A stretch of 64,000 bases of DNA from Bacteroidales bacterium. GTDB taxonomy: Bacteria; Bacteroidota; Bacteroidia; Bacteroidales; Marinilabiliaceae. A program made the translations under genes and the position numbers. Every line of letters begins with the position of its first letter. Position 1 is the stretch's first letter. Positions 20,356 to 30,040 of this stretch are shown piece after piece. Location of the stretch: positions 62,001 to 126,000 of the forward strand of contig JAKSLH010000001.1 in NCBI GenBank assembly GCA_024401335.1, read 5' to 3'. The notes under the pieces are model-generated. The model was not told the origin of the DNA. It saw nothing but the letters and a program-made list of their open reading frames with translations, and did not search any database.

Positions 20356-20389
20356 CCGAACTCCGTTTCGTATTTCGTAACTCGTTATT
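20356..20389. repeat. Short intergenic repeat (CCGAACT...TTTCGTA type)
   Basis: A CCGAACT block followed by TTTCGTA/TTCGTAA units. 24 of 29 bases match the element at 31661, 11 kb away. It lies between the kinase stop and the tRNA-Arg gene. Confidence 0.5.
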
Positions 20390-20394
20390 ATTAG

Positions 20395-20466
20395 TGATCC
20401 CGAGGGGAATCGAACCCCTATCAGCAGAACCGGAATCTGATATTCTATCCATTGAACTACGGAACC
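20395..20466 (-). tRNA. tRNA-Arg (anticodon CCG)
   Basis: 72-base cloverleaf on the minus strand: acceptor GGTTCCG paired with CGGGATC, D-arm GTTC/GAAT, anticodon loop TTCCGGT with CCG at 34-36, T-arm AGGGG-TTCGATT-CCCCT, discriminator A. The top pair of the anticodon stem (27-43) is a mismatch. No CCA is encoded at the 3' end. It reads CGG codons. Confidence 0.93.
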
Positions 20467-20480
20467 GTAAAATCATGTGT

Positions 20481-20488
20481 CAAAGTTA
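20481..20488 (-). promoter_or_regulatory. Probable -7 element of tRNA-Arg(CCG)
   Basis: On the minus strand TAACTTTG, 15 bases before the tRNA 5' end, fits the -7 consensus. Confidence 0.5.
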
Positions 20489-20524
20489 TACAGAAAAAAG
20501 GAAATTTGCTAATTTCGTACCATT

Positions 20525-22669
20525 ATGAATTTAGCCGAGATAAAAGAAACATATAGCCGGCTCCAATCTCTTCTCGAAAAGGGTGAGATAGGCTCGGTAA
20601 TTAGCAAGTTGTCGTCTGAAAATATGGCTGTTACGGCATCTGTCCTCGACGATGTCCGTTATTCATATAACTCTCTTCTCGATTTTTCCTCGACTGGCGT
20701 GGTCGATCCTCTTAGCAAAAACATTCTCGTCAATATAATCGAACAGCTCTATTCTATCGTTGATGAATGGCGCGACCGCGAGTCTTTGCGCTGTGGCGCT
20801 ACGACATTACGTTTCAAGGCTATGCGTGAATGGCAGGACGAGGTGGGGTCTGCCGACTGGTCGGCTTTTGAGAGATGGACGTCCGACTATGCCTCTGCAT
20901 TGGCGGAGGACGACACGACGAGACTCGATGATATATCGCAACATATCTTCAACGCTATATGGGCATCGCGCGACGATGATAATGTTATCAACCTCCTCCG
21001 ACGTGTGTTCGGCGAAGGGTCTGATGTGCGTAGGCGCGACCGTGAGTTGTTTATCGGCGCACTCCTGATGAGCCTCGAGAGTAGCTTCTCTTCGGGCTAT
21101 CTTGAAATGCTTATTGAGTTGTGCAGCTCGTCTGATGTCCATATCCGCGCAAGGGCTATGGTGTGCGTTGTCGTGACTATGGTGTGGTATCATAAGAGAC
21201 TGGCCCATTTCCCGTCTGTCGTGGCGCAGATCGACTTCCTCATGGAGGATGCTTCGTCGCGTAAGGAGATGCTGACTGCTATACGTAGCGTTCTTCGTAG
21301 CCCTCAGGCTTCTGCCATAATGGATAAGGTGACCAACGAGATAACTCCACAGATATCGGCTCAGATGGATGTCCTCGAGCGTCGTGGCTCGTTCCATGCT
21401 ACAGCTGAAGACTGGGCCGAGATGACGAGCGACAACCAGGCTCTTAGCAAGAGTATGAAGCAGCTCGATAAGTGGCATGACGAAGGTGCCGACATTTTCT
21501 TCGCTACTGTGTCGCATCTTAAGAGCTTCGGCTTTTTCCGACGTCTGTCAAACTGGCTTGTGCCTTTCACGAGGGATAATAATGAGATACAAAGTGCTAT
21601 AGCTCGCTTGGCCGACGATGTGCGCGAGGCGTTTGTTGAAAAGATAAGTGAAACGGCTACTCTTTGCGAATCCGACAAGTTCTCGGTGCTGCTGAGCATC
21701 GCTGTTATCCCTGAGGCTCATAGGGGCTCGATATGTACTGTCTATCTGCGCGAACTCGACCTGGCATCTGACATTAAGTCGGATGACGGCCTCGACGAGG
21801 TGGATGCTGGCTTCTGCAAATATGTGACTTCGTTCGTTCACGATATATACCGCTTGTTCAATGTTCACCCGTCAAAGCGCGACATGAACAATCCGTTCGA
21901 CGCTCTCTCTCCGTTTGTCCAGAGCAGGTCTTTCATGAAGTATCTGTCTGACGACGAACTCTATGGCATGGCCGACTATTGCGTCGAACACGATGTGATA
22001 AATCTTGGAACAGCGATGTATCGCATCCTTATTCTCAAGGATTCTGAAAATATCGATCTGTGCAAGAAGATGGCCTACTGCCTTATCAAGGTGGGCGACT
22101 ACCGTCTTGCTGTAGATTATCTTGACATGGCTGAGATGCTTGGCGACACTAAGCTGTGGACGGTCAAGAAAAAGGCTCTCTGCTATTCTAAATTGGGCGA
22201 TGTCAAGGGCGAACTCGAATGTCTCCTTAAGATTGCCTCGTCTCGCCCCGACGACATGTCGGTTGTCGAGAGTATCGCGAGATGCTACGAGTCACTCGCT
22301 CTCTACTCTGAGGCTTTGCGCTACTATTTCGAGGCCGAATATAAGCAGAGCAGCTCCTCGCTCAAGAGCAGCATTGTCCGCTGCTACTATTTCCAGGAGA
22401 AGTTCGACCAGGCATTGGCGCAGATCAAGAGGATTGAAAACAAATGTAGTGACGACTTCATCATTGAAGGTCATATATATAACATTATGCAACAACAGGG
22501 CGACGCTATCAAGTCCTATCTTAGCGGCGCTATACAGTGTAAGTCTGTTGATGAGTTCATCGATAAGTTCGATGTGAACGCTACCGTGGCAGCACGTCAT
22601 GGACTGACAAAGGAAGATAGGATATTGGTATGCGAAATAGTTCGCAAGATTAAAGAAGGAGAAAAATGA
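20525..22669 (+). CDS. TPR-repeat protein of unknown function
   Basis: 714 residues, no signal peptide, so cytoplasmic. The first ~430 residues are helical, acidic and unlike any family I can name. The last ~250 residues contain degenerate tetratricopeptide repeats (for example LCKKMAYCLIKVGDYRLAVDY, KKALCYSKLGDVKGELECLL, SIARCYESLALYSEALRYY), a protein-interaction scaffold. A TAATTTCG element at 20510-20517 is so close to the ATG that the mRNA may have almost no leader. The stop codon overlaps the next gene's start (ATGA at 22666-22669), so it is translationally coupled to the HD phosphohydrolase and may partner with it. Confidence 0.8.
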   Translation: MNLAEIKETYSRLQSLLEKGEIGSVISKLSSENMAVTASVLDDVRYSYNSLLDFSSTGVVDPLSKNILVNIIEQLYSIVDEWRDRESLRCGATTLRFKAMREWQDEVGSADWSAFERWTSDYASALAEDDTTRLDDISQHIFNAIWASRDDDNVINLLRRVFGEGSDVRRRDRELFIGALLMSLESSFSSGYLEMLIELCSSSDVHIRARAMVCVVVTMVWYHKRLAHFPSVVAQIDFLMEDASSRKEMLTAIRSVLRSPQASAIMDKVTNEITPQISAQMDVLERRGSFHATAEDWAEMTSDNQALSKSMKQLDKWHDEGADIFFATVSHLKSFGFFRRLSNWLVPFTRDNNEIQSAIARLADDVREAFVEKISETATLCESDKFSVLLSIAVIPEAHRGSICTVYLRELDLASDIKSDDGLDEVDAGFCKYVTSFVHDIYRLFNVHPSKRDMNNPFDALSPFVQSRSFMKYLSDDELYGMADYCVEHDVINLGTAMYRILILKDSENIDLCKKMAYCLIKVGDYRLAVDYLDMAEMLGDTKLWTVKKKALCYSKLGDVKGELECLLKIASSRPDDMSVVESIARCYESLALYSEALRYYFEAEYKQSSSSLKSSIVRCYYFQEKFDQALAQIKRIENKCSDDFIIEGHIYNIMQQQGDAIKSYLSGAIQCKSVDEFIDKFDVNATVAARHGLTKEDRILVCEIVRKIKEGEK

Positions 22670-23901
22670 ACAACTGGTTTCCGACAAACAAGATAGTCAA
22701 CGACCCGGTGCACGGCTTTATAACTATCGAATATAAGCTTCTGCTCGATATTCTTAACCACCCTTGGATGCAACGCCTTCGTCGTATCCATCAGCTCGGC
22801 ATGACAAGCCTTGTCTATCCTGGTGCGCTCCATACCCGTTTCCAGCATGCCCTGGGAGCTATGCATCTTATCCATCTGGCTATGGATACGCTTCAGAATA
22901 AGGGAACTCTCATTACCGAAGATGAACAACGTGCTGCTATGGCGGCTATGCTGCTCCACGATATCGGACATGGCCCGTTCTCTCACGTGCTCGAGCGTTC
23001 TATTGTCAATTCGGTAACTCATGAGGAGATCTCTAAGGTCCTCATGGAACGAATGAACCAGATGATGGGCGGACGTCTGGACCGTACCATCGACATATTC
23101 GAGGGCCGATGCAAGCCTTTCCTCCACCAGCTTATCTCGAGCCAGCTCGATACCGACCGTCTTGACTACCTCAAGCGCGATAGTTTCTATACTGGCGTGT
23201 CTGAAGGTACTATCGGCTCCGACCGTATCATCAAGATGCTCGATGTTCACGACGATAAGCTCGTTGTTGAGGCTAAGGGTATCTACTCTGTCGAGAAGTT
23301 CCTCATCGCCCGCCGTCTCATGTATTGGCAGGTCTATCTTCACAAGACTGTAATGTCGGCTGAACGAATGCTTACGAGTATTCTCCGACGTGCTAAGAAC
23401 CTTACTCGTCAGGGTAAGCCTCAGTTCGCTCCTCCTCACTTGGCCTATTTCTTCGAGAATGAAATAGATAAGGATAACTTCGACGAATATGAGACGATAC
23501 GTAACTTCACACTCCTCGATGACAATGATATTATGTCGGCTATCAAGGTGTGGACTATGAGTGACGACCGTATCTTGGCAACTCTCAGTACGTGGTTTAT
23601 CAACCGTCATCTGCTCCATATCGACATCAGCGAGAATAAGTTCTCCGACGCTATTGTCGAGGAGGCTTGCAAGAAGACGGCTCTCTTCCTTAAGATATCC
23701 GAACACGACGCTCGCTACTTCGTTATCACTGGTCGTGTGAAGAGCAATACTTACAACTCATTCGGCAATGATACAATCAATATCATCGGCAGGGATGGCG
23801 ACATATATGATGTCTCGGAGAAGTCCGAACTCGACTTCGATTTGCTGGGTGACAAGGATTCACGATGGTACCTCTGTTACCCTCGCGGGGTGACTCTCTA
23901 A
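22666..23901 (+). CDS. HD-domain phosphohydrolase (SAMHD1/dGTPase-like)
   Basis: 411 residues, cytoplasmic. Begins with the family opening KIVNDPVHGFI. Metal-binding HD residues are visible: His61 (HTRFQHALG), His98-Asp99 (LLHDIGHGPFSH) and the Asp-rich QLDTDRLDYL near residues 161-169. Relatives of this architecture hydrolyse nucleoside triphosphates or other phosphoesters; the substrate here cannot be assigned. Its ATG overlaps the TPR gene's stop by four bases. An uncoupled histidine kinase begins 66 bases downstream. Function at the superfamily level is confident, substrate unknown. Confidence 0.88.
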   Translation: MNNWFPTNKIVNDPVHGFITIEYKLLLDILNHPWMQRLRRIHQLGMTSLVYPGALHTRFQHALGAMHLIHLAMDTLQNKGTLITEDEQRAAMAAMLLHDIGHGPFSHVLERSIVNSVTHEEISKVLMERMNQMMGGRLDRTIDIFEGRCKPFLHQLISSQLDTDRLDYLKRDSFYTGVSEGTIGSDRIIKMLDVHDDKLVVEAKGIYSVEKFLIARRLMYWQVYLHKTVMSAERMLTSILRRAKNLTRQGKPQFAPPHLAYFFENEIDKDNFDEYETIRNFTLLDDNDIMSAIKVWTMSDDRILATLSTWFINRHLLHIDISENKFSDAIVEEACKKTALFLKISEHDARYFVITGRVKSNTYNSFGNDTINIIGRDGDIYDVSEKSELDFDLLGDKDSRWYLCYPRGVTL

Positions 23902-23967
23902 ATCAAAGAAAAATTTGTGAGTCTTAAATATTGTTTGTTTCTTTGTAAATATTGAAGCACTACGGAT

Positions 23968-25281
23968 ATGGGTTTCCTAGATATATTTTTCAAGAATAAG
24001 AATTCGGAGAGGGCGCACAAGGTGAACAACTATTCCGACATGTCGGAGTTCGTTTCTGAGAATTTCTCTGACCTCAAAAGACTGCTCTCGTCGGGCGGCT
24101 ACAACGACCGGCATAGACGACTTGTTGACATGGCGGGCATGTGCGGCTGTCATTGCCTCCTCTTATGCCGAAAGGATGCTCAGGATAAGTTTGTTGTCGT
24201 TGAATCGTCTGACAAGTCTTTCCAGGTCGAAGACCGCACGTTTACATGGATGCATAGCCAGCCTGTGGCTTCCAACGACGCAGCAGCCATGCTTAGCGGT
24301 CTGCCATTCCCTAAGATCGGTGCAGTAGGCTTCATCTCCGTCCCTATCAAGAATAGCAAGAACGCACAGACGGGACTTCTGCTTGGTCTCGCCGTGAGCG
24401 ACATATCCAATATCGACGCTAAGACGCGTCTGCTTCATCTTCTGGCCCCTACTTTCGAGGCCGACATCGAATGTGAGAAGCTTAAGCAAGGACGCGCCGC
24501 CTACGAACAGCGTATCGTCTCTCTCCGTCAGAATGTCGAGGTGCTTACCAACGACCTCAAGATTGAGAAGGAGAAGTCGGCTGAAAACAAGGAGCTTAAG
24601 TCGATATTCCTTACCAACCTCTCTCATGAGATACGTACTCCTATGAACGTTATCATGGGCTTCGTCGATCTGCTCGAGACTGTAGATAATGAGAGCGATC
24701 GTACCGAGTTTATCAGTATTATCAAGCAGAACTGCGATATGCTTCTTAAGGTAATCGACAATCTTATCGATATATCAAAGCTCCAGTCGAGCTACATGTT
24801 CAAGGCTGCATCTCCTATCCAGCTCAACGATATTCTTGTCGAGATTAAGGAGCGCTTCCAGGGTGTCCTCCGCGAAAAGGGTAAGCAGGTCGATATCGAG
24901 ACGTCATTCGGCCTCGAGGCTCCATTTGATACTATCTGGAATAGCGACGAGATTATCAATAAGGTCTTCGACCAGCTCCTCGACAATGCTTGCAAGTTTA
25001 CCGAAAAGGGTAAGATATCTTTCGGCTATTCTGTTGACCATAAGGAGGCAACTTTCTTCGTCAAGGATACTGGCTGCGGCATAAAGAGCGGCAACGAAGA
25101 TAAGATATTTAGCATGTTTAGCGCTACCGAAAACGCTCTCACTCGTCAGATGAACGGCACTGGCATCGGATTGGCTGTTGCCAAGCGTTATATAGAGTTG
25201 GCTAATGGCCGTATATGGTGCGATACTGGCTATAAGGGCGGTGCATGCTTCTATTTCACGATACCAACAGAAAAACTCTAA
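23968..25281 (+). CDS. Cytoplasmic sensor histidine kinase
   Basis: 437 residues with no signal peptide or transmembrane segment. Residues ~25-170 form a GAF-like globular sensor region (LVDMAGMCGCHCLLLCR, FISVPIKN, GLLLGLAVSD); residues ~170-210 are a coiled-coil linker; the kinase core follows with NLSHEIRTPMN (phospho-acceptor His220), LLDNACKF, DTGCGI and GTGIGLAVAKRY. No receiver domain and no neighbouring response regulator. It precedes glgB by 12 bases, so kinase, glgB and folE probably share a transcript. A TTTG at 23914 spaced 20 bases from TTTCTTTG could be its promoter. A cluster of Cys/His around residues 54-60 (MCGCHC) might bind a metal or sense redox; this is speculative. Confidence 0.87.
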   Translation: MGFLDIFFKNKNSERAHKVNNYSDMSEFVSENFSDLKRLLSSGGYNDRHRRLVDMAGMCGCHCLLLCRKDAQDKFVVVESSDKSFQVEDRTFTWMHSQPVASNDAAAMLSGLPFPKIGAVGFISVPIKNSKNAQTGLLLGLAVSDISNIDAKTRLLHLLAPTFEADIECEKLKQGRAAYEQRIVSLRQNVEVLTNDLKIEKEKSAENKELKSIFLTNLSHEIRTPMNVIMGFVDLLETVDNESDRTEFISIIKQNCDMLLKVIDNLIDISKLQSSYMFKAASPIQLNDILVEIKERFQGVLREKGKQVDIETSFGLEAPFDTIWNSDEIINKVFDQLLDNACKFTEKGKISFGYSVDHKEATFFVKDTGCGIKSGNEDKIFSMFSATENALTRQMNGTGIGLAVAKRYIELANGRIWCDTGYKGGACFYFTIPTEKL

Positions 25282-25293
25282 TTCTCTAGGTTT

Positions 25294-27297
25294 ATGAACA
25301 GATTGCCAATATATAAGAGTGACTCATATCTTGAGCCATACGCTAATATCATTAATGATCGTCATAAGAAGATCCTTTCACGCATCGAAGATATCAAGTC
25401 TGACTTCGGTTCGCTTATGGAGTTCGCTACTGGCCATCATTACTATGGTTTGCATAAGACGAAAGATGGATGGGTGTTCCGCGAATGGGCGCCTAATGCC
25501 ACTCAGATTTTTCTTATTGGCGAGTTCTCTGGCTGGAAGGAGAAGAAAGAGTATGAACTTAAGCGTATTGAGTTTGGCAACTGGGAGATAACGTTGCCGG
25601 CCGACGCTCTTAAGCATCAGGATAAATATAAGCTCTCTATGCATTGGAACGGTGGTCAGGCCGATCGTCTGCCTGCCTATGTTACGAGAGTTGTTCAGAA
25701 TGAAGATACTAAGCTCTTCGACGCTCAGGTGTGGGAACCGGAGAAGGCTTTTAAGTGGACTGACAAGAATTTTAAGGTCAACCCCGAAAATGCTCGTCTC
25801 ATATATGAGGCTCATATCGGTATGAGTGGCGAGGGTGAGGGTGTGGCTACCTACGAGGATTTCCGCAAGAATGTGCTTCCTCATGTCATCGAGACTGGCT
25901 ACAATACGCTCCAGCTCATGGCTATACAGGAACATCCCTACTATGGTAGCTTCGGCTATCATGTGAGCAATTTCTTCGCTGCCTCTTCGCGCTTCGGTAC
26001 ACCGGAAGACCTTAAGCGTCTTATCAATGAGGCCCATGAGAATGGCATTGCTGTTATCATGGATATCGTCCACTCTCATGCCGTGAAGAACGAGAATGAG
26101 GGCTTGTCGAAGTTCGACGGTACAACCGACCTCTACTTCCATTATGGCGATAGGGGCAACCATCCTGCTTGGGATAGCCGCTGCTTCAACTATGGCAAGA
26201 TCGAGACTTTGCGTTTCCTCCTCTCTAACGACCGCTTCTGGCTCGAGGAATACCATTTCGACGGCTACCGCTTCGATGGCGTGACGAGTATGCTCTACTA
26301 TGATCACGGACTGGGCAAGGACTTCACTTGCTACGCCGACTATTTCTGCGCTAACGAGGACGAGGATGCTATTGTCTATCTCGCACTTGCTAATATACTC
26401 ATCCATGAGGTTAAGCCTTATGCTGTTACTATAGCCGAGGAGATGAGCGGCTTCCCTGGTATCGCTGGCGACATAGAGGCTGGTGGCTTGGGCTTCGATA
26501 TGCGTCTCTCTATGGGTATTCCTGACTATTGGATTAAGCTTATCAAGGAGGTCCCTGATGAGAAATGGCCTGTAGGTAAGATCTTCTACGAACTGCAGCT
26601 CCATCGACCTGAGGAGAAGACGGTTAACTATGCCGAGAGTCACGACCAGGCACTTGTGGGCGACAAGACGATTATATTCCGCCTTATCGACAAGGATATG
26701 TACACCGACATGAACTGCGAAAGCCAGAACATGGCTGTCGATCGTGGTATGGCGCTGCATAAGATGATTCGTCTCGTTACGCTCTTTACGTCGAATGGCG
26801 GCTACCTTACGTTTATGGGTAACGAATTTGGCCATCCTGAGTGGATCGACTTCCCTCGCGAGGGCAACGGATGGAGCTATAAATATGCGCGTCGCCAATG
26901 GGATCTGGCTAAGGCGGACTATCTGCGCTATCATTTCCTTCAGGACTTCGAGACTGAGATGCTTAAGCTCTATAAGGAGGTGCCTCAGCCTACCTATCCT
27001 TATCGTCTCTACGACTACGACGGCACTCAGGTGCTGGCCTTCATGCGCGGCGACTTGCTGCTCGTGTTTAACTTTAGCCCTACGAACTCTTATACCGACT
27101 ATGGTATCCCTGCACCTAAGGGACGCTATAATATTGTTCTCTCTACCGACGAGGGCCGCTTCAACGGCTTCGACCGCAACGATATGTATTTCGTGTTCTA
27201 CACTCAGCCTGAGGGCGACCACGATGTGCTACATCTCTACATCCCATCACGCTCGGCTATGGTACTCAAGAAGAGAGATATTGTAAGAATCAGATAA
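25294..27297 (+). CDS. glgB: 1,4-alpha-glucan branching enzyme
   Basis: Creates alpha-1,6 branches in glycogen. 667 residues, the shorter eukaryote-like type common in Bacteroidetes. N-terminal CBM48-type domain (WVFREWAPNATQIFLIGEFSGW), then the GH13 barrel with DIVHSHAVKN, the nucleophile segment GYRFDGVTSM, the acid segment TIAEEMSGFPG and the YAESHDQALVG His-Asp region; a C-terminal all-beta domain completes it. It starts 12 bases after a histidine kinase and ends 9 bases before folE. The rest of the glycogen genes lie 20 kb away on the other strand, so branching is expressed separately from synthesis and degradation. Confidence 0.97.
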   Translation: MNRLPIYKSDSYLEPYANIINDRHKKILSRIEDIKSDFGSLMEFATGHHYYGLHKTKDGWVFREWAPNATQIFLIGEFSGWKEKKEYELKRIEFGNWEITLPADALKHQDKYKLSMHWNGGQADRLPAYVTRVVQNEDTKLFDAQVWEPEKAFKWTDKNFKVNPENARLIYEAHIGMSGEGEGVATYEDFRKNVLPHVIETGYNTLQLMAIQEHPYYGSFGYHVSNFFAASSRFGTPEDLKRLINEAHENGIAVIMDIVHSHAVKNENEGLSKFDGTTDLYFHYGDRGNHPAWDSRCFNYGKIETLRFLLSNDRFWLEEYHFDGYRFDGVTSMLYYDHGLGKDFTCYADYFCANEDEDAIVYLALANILIHEVKPYAVTIAEEMSGFPGIAGDIEAGGLGFDMRLSMGIPDYWIKLIKEVPDEKWPVGKIFYELQLHRPEEKTVNYAESHDQALVGDKTIIFRLIDKDMYTDMNCESQNMAVDRGMALHKMIRLVTLFTSNGGYLTFMGNEFGHPEWIDFPREGNGWSYKYARRQWDLAKADYLRYHFLQDFETEMLKLYKEVPQPTYPYRLYDYDGTQVLAFMRGDLLLVFNFSPTNSYTDYGIPAPKGRYNIVLSTDEGRFNGFDRNDMYFVFYTQPEGDHDVLHLYIPSRSAMVLKKRDIVRIR

Positions 27298-27306
27298 ACA
27301 ACAGAT

Positions 27307-27930
27307 ATGACAAAGATTTTATCAGCTTCAGAGCTTCAGGACAACAGTAACATATACAAGGAGAAACTGACCTCTAGTGTGGGCTCACATGTGAAGTCTA
27401 TTCTCGGACTCATGGGTGAAGATGTCAACCGCGAAGGTCTCGTGAAGACTCCTGAACGAGTGGCTAAGGCTATGCAGTTCTTGCTCAAGGGCTACAATGA
27501 AGACCCTGAGGCTATATTGCGCGGAGCAATGTTCAAGGAGCCTTACCAGCAGATGGTTGTTGTTAAGGATATAGAGGTCTATTCTATGTGCGAACACCAT
27601 ATGTTGCCTTTCTTCGGTAAGGCTCATATCGGCTATATCCCTCGCGACTATATTACAGGGTTGAGCAAGCTCCCTCGCGTTGTCGAGGCTTACGCTCGCC
27701 GCCTTCAGGTCCAGGAACGTCTCACTACACAGATCAAAGAGTGCATTCAGAACACTCTCAACCCTCTCGGTGTGGCTGTGGTAATCGAGGCTCAGCACAT
27801 GTGTATGCAGATGCGTGGCGTGCAAAAGCAAAACTCGTTTACTACTACTAGCGATTTTACCGGCGCTTTCGCTACAAGCATCGCTACTCGCGAGGAGTTC
27901 TTTAATATCATCGGCAGAAAAATGCATTGA
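27307..27930 (+). CDS. folE: GTP cyclohydrolase I
   Basis: Converts GTP to dihydroneopterin triphosphate, the first step of folate (and queuosine-type) biosynthesis. 207 residues, normal length. The zinc/active-site segment [19 protein letters not shown] and the C-terminal [16 protein letters not shown] segment supply the conserved Cys and His ligands; QERLTTQI is also typical. It sits 9 bases after glgB and ahead of a hairpin terminator, so it is the last gene of that transcript. No functional link to glycogen is implied. Confidence 0.97.
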   Translation: MTKILSASELQDNSNIYKEKLTSSVGSHVKSILGLMGEDVNREGLVKTPERVAKAMQFLLKGYNEDPEAILRGAMFKEPYQQMVVVKDIEVYSMCEHHMLPFFGKAHIGYIPRDYITGLSKLPRVVEAYARRLQVQERLTTQIKECIQNTLNPLGVAVVIEAQHMCMQMRGVQKQNSFTTTSDFTGAFATSIATREEFFNIIGRKMH

Positions 27931-27952
27931 TGCCTTTCTGGGTTTAGCATAT

Positions 27953-27982
27953 TGGCCTCCGACTTTGTCTGGGGCCATTTTT
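27953..27982 (+). terminator. Terminator after folE
   Basis: A GC-rich hairpin (TGGCCTC... pairing with ...GGGGCCA) with one internal mismatch, followed by TTTTT. Confidence 0.7.
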
Positions 27983-28028
27983 GTTTCCCCCCATGGCCTC
28001 TTGTGATTGTAAGTTGGCAGATTTTTCT

Positions 28029-28036
28029 TACCTTTG
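28029..28036 (+). promoter_or_regulatory. Probable -7 element of lepA
   Basis: TACCTTTG fits TAnnTTTG, with an imperfect ATTG 19 bases upstream (28006-28009). It lies downstream of the TTG codon at 27981, which argues against that codon as the lepA start. Confidence 0.6.
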
Positions 28037-28058
28037 CCACACTACGAATATTATTGAA

Positions 28059-29852
28059 ATGAAACACATACGTAATTTCTGCATAATAGCGCATATCGAC
28101 CACGGTAAGAGTACTCTTGCCGACCGTCTGCTTGAATATACTAAGACTGTGACTGGCAAGGATCTGCAGGCTCAGGTGCTCGATGATATGGATCTCGAGC
28201 GCGAGCGCGGTATCACTATCAAGAGTCACGCCATACAGATGGACTACGTGGCGCAAGATGGACAGAAATATGTGCTCAACCTTATCGATACCCCGGGCCA
28301 TGTGGACTTCTCTTATGAGGTGTCTCGTTCTATCGCTGCCTGCGAAGGCGCTCTGCTCGTGGTGGACGCTACTCAGGGTATTCAGGCTCAGACAATATCT
28401 AACCTCTATCAGGCTATCAATCACGACCTGGAGATCATACCGGTTCTCAATAAGATGGATATGCCTAACGCTATGCCTGATGAGGTGGAGGATCAGATAA
28501 TTGAACTCATAGGCTGTAAACGTGAGGATATAATACACGCAAGTGGACGTACCGGTATGGGCGTGCCAGAGATTCTCGAGGCTATCGTAAGCCGCATCGC
28601 TCCTCCTGTGGGCGATCCTGAGGCTCCTCTGCAGTGCCTTATCTTCGACTCGGTGTTCAACTCTTTCCGCGGTATCATCGCTTACTTCAAGGTTGTCAAC
28701 GGTACTATCCGCCCTGGCGATATGGTTAAGTTTGTGGCTACCGGTAAGGAGTATGATGCCGATGAGGTGGGCGTACTCCGCCTCGACCTCGAGCCTCGTA
28801 AGGAGGTGAAGGCTGGCGACGTGGGCTATATTATCAGTGGCATAAAGACTAGTAGGGAGGTTAAGGTGGGCGATACCATAACTCATCGTGATAACCCTTG
28901 TGAAAAGGCTATCGACGGATTCGAAGAGGTGAAGCCTATGGTCTTCGCCGGTATCTATCCTATCGATACCGAAGATTACGAGGATCTGCGTGCTTCTATC
29001 GAAAAGCTACAGCTTAACGACGCTTCACTTACTTTTACCCCAGAATCGTCTCTCGCTCTCGGCTTCGGCTTCCGATGTGGCTTCCTCGGACTGCTGCATC
29101 TCGAGATTGTGCAGGAACGTCTCGACCGCGAATTCAACCAGGCGGTGATCACTACTGTGCCTAACGTGCCTTATAAGGCTTATACGAAGAAGGGCGAACT
29201 TATAGAGGTTCACATGCCTTCGGCCCTGCCTGAACCTACCGTACTCGACCATGTCGAAGAACCTTATATCAAGGCTCAGGTGATTACTAAGAGCGAATTT
29301 GTCGGCACGATAATGACTCTCTGCATGTCTAAGCGTGGTACGCTACAGAAGCAGACTTATCTCACTTCCGACCGTGTGGAACTGGAATATGATATGCCAC
29401 TGGCTGAGATTGTGTTCGACTTCTACGACCGTCTTAAGAGCCTCTCTCGCGGATATGCGTCGTTCGACTACTATCCTATCGACTACCGTCCTAGCCAGCT
29501 CGTTAAGATGGATATCCTCCTCAATGGTGAAAAGGTTGACGCTCTTTCTACTCTTACCTTTATCGATAACGCTGTGATTATCGGACGTAAGATGTGCGAA
29601 AAGCTTAAGGAACTGATACCTCGCCAGCAGTTTGAAGTGGCGATACAGGCGGCTATCGGCGCTAAGGTTATCGCCCGCGAGACTATCAAGGCTGTACGTA
29701 AGGATGTGACAGCTAAGTGTTATGGTGGCGACGTGTCGCGTAAACGTAAACTTCTCGAGAAACAGAAGGAGGGTAAGAAGCGCATGAAGCAGATCGGTAG
29801 GGTAGAGGTGCCTCAGAAGGCTTTCCTCGCCGTGCTTAAACTTGACGAATAA
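28059..29852 (+). CDS. lepA: Elongation factor 4 (LepA)
   Basis: Ribosome-associated translational GTPase, 597 residues from ATG 28059. I chose this start because it gives the standard family N-terminus ([19 protein letters not shown]) and follows the predicted promoter; an in-frame TTG at 27981 would add 26 atypical residues. G-motifs are readable: AHIDHGKST (G1), [10 protein letters not shown] (G2), DTPGHVDF (G3), NKMDMP (G4). The LepA-specific C-terminal domain ([38 protein letters not shown]) is complete. Stand-alone unit with a terminator after it. Confidence 0.97.
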   Translation: MKHIRNFCIIAHIDHGKSTLADRLLEYTKTVTGKDLQAQVLDDMDLERERGITIKSHAIQMDYVAQDGQKYVLNLIDTPGHVDFSYEVSRSIAACEGALLVVDATQGIQAQTISNLYQAINHDLEIIPVLNKMDMPNAMPDEVEDQIIELIGCKREDIIHASGRTGMGVPEILEAIVSRIAPPVGDPEAPLQCLIFDSVFNSFRGIIAYFKVVNGTIRPGDMVKFVATGKEYDADEVGVLRLDLEPRKEVKAGDVGYIISGIKTSREVKVGDTITHRDNPCEKAIDGFEEVKPMVFAGIYPIDTEDYEDLRASIEKLQLNDASLTFTPESSLALGFGFRCGFLGLLHLEIVQERLDREFNQAVITTVPNVPYKAYTKKGELIEVHMPSALPEPTVLDHVEEPYIKAQVITKSEFVGTIMTLCMSKRGTLQKQTYLTSDRVELEYDMPLAEIVFDFYDRLKSLSRGYASFDYYPIDYRPSQLVKMDILLNGEKVDALSTLTFIDNAVIIGRKMCEKLKELIPRQQFEVAIQAAIGAKVIARETIKAVRKDVTAKCYGGDVSRKRKLLEKQKEGKKRMKQIGRVEVPQKAFLAVLKLDE

Positions 29853-29875
29853 TCATTTCTTTAGATTTATATGTC

Positions 29876-29919
29876 GATGCCGACTGTGCCTTTACTGGTA
29901 TAGTCGGCATCTCTGTTTT
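29876..29919 (+). terminator. Terminator of lepA
   Basis: A perfect 10-bp stem (GATGCCGACT with AGTCGGCATC) followed by TCTGTTTT. Confidence 0.75.
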
Positions 29920-29994
29920 CTGATGCTTTGCTTCGTATGTAAAAAAAGACTAAAAATCGTATAGAAACAATTATCGTATTTGACGGCGTTTGGT

Positions 29995-30002
29995 TATCTT
30001 TG
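29995..30002 (+). promoter_or_regulatory. Probable -7 element of trpB
   Basis: TATCTTTG, 39 bases before the start codon, fits the -7 consensus. No well-spaced TTTG is present. Confidence 0.5.
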
Positions 30003-30040
30003 TGCAGAAAACCTTAAATTAACAACACAAGAATAATACT

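Noticed and set aside
22597-23706. 369-codon open frame antisense to the HD phosphohydrolase
   Set aside because: Overlaps a gene with clear catalytic motifs and has no features of its own.
25378-27222. 614-codon open frame antisense to glgB
   Set aside because: It is a shadow of the glgB codon pattern; the plus-strand frame has complete GH13 motifs and the antisense translation has no recognisable domain, signal or start context.
27981-28058. Longer LepA N-terminus from the TTG at 27981
   Set aside because: It would begin inside the folE terminator and upstream of the lepA promoter, and adds residues absent from the family.
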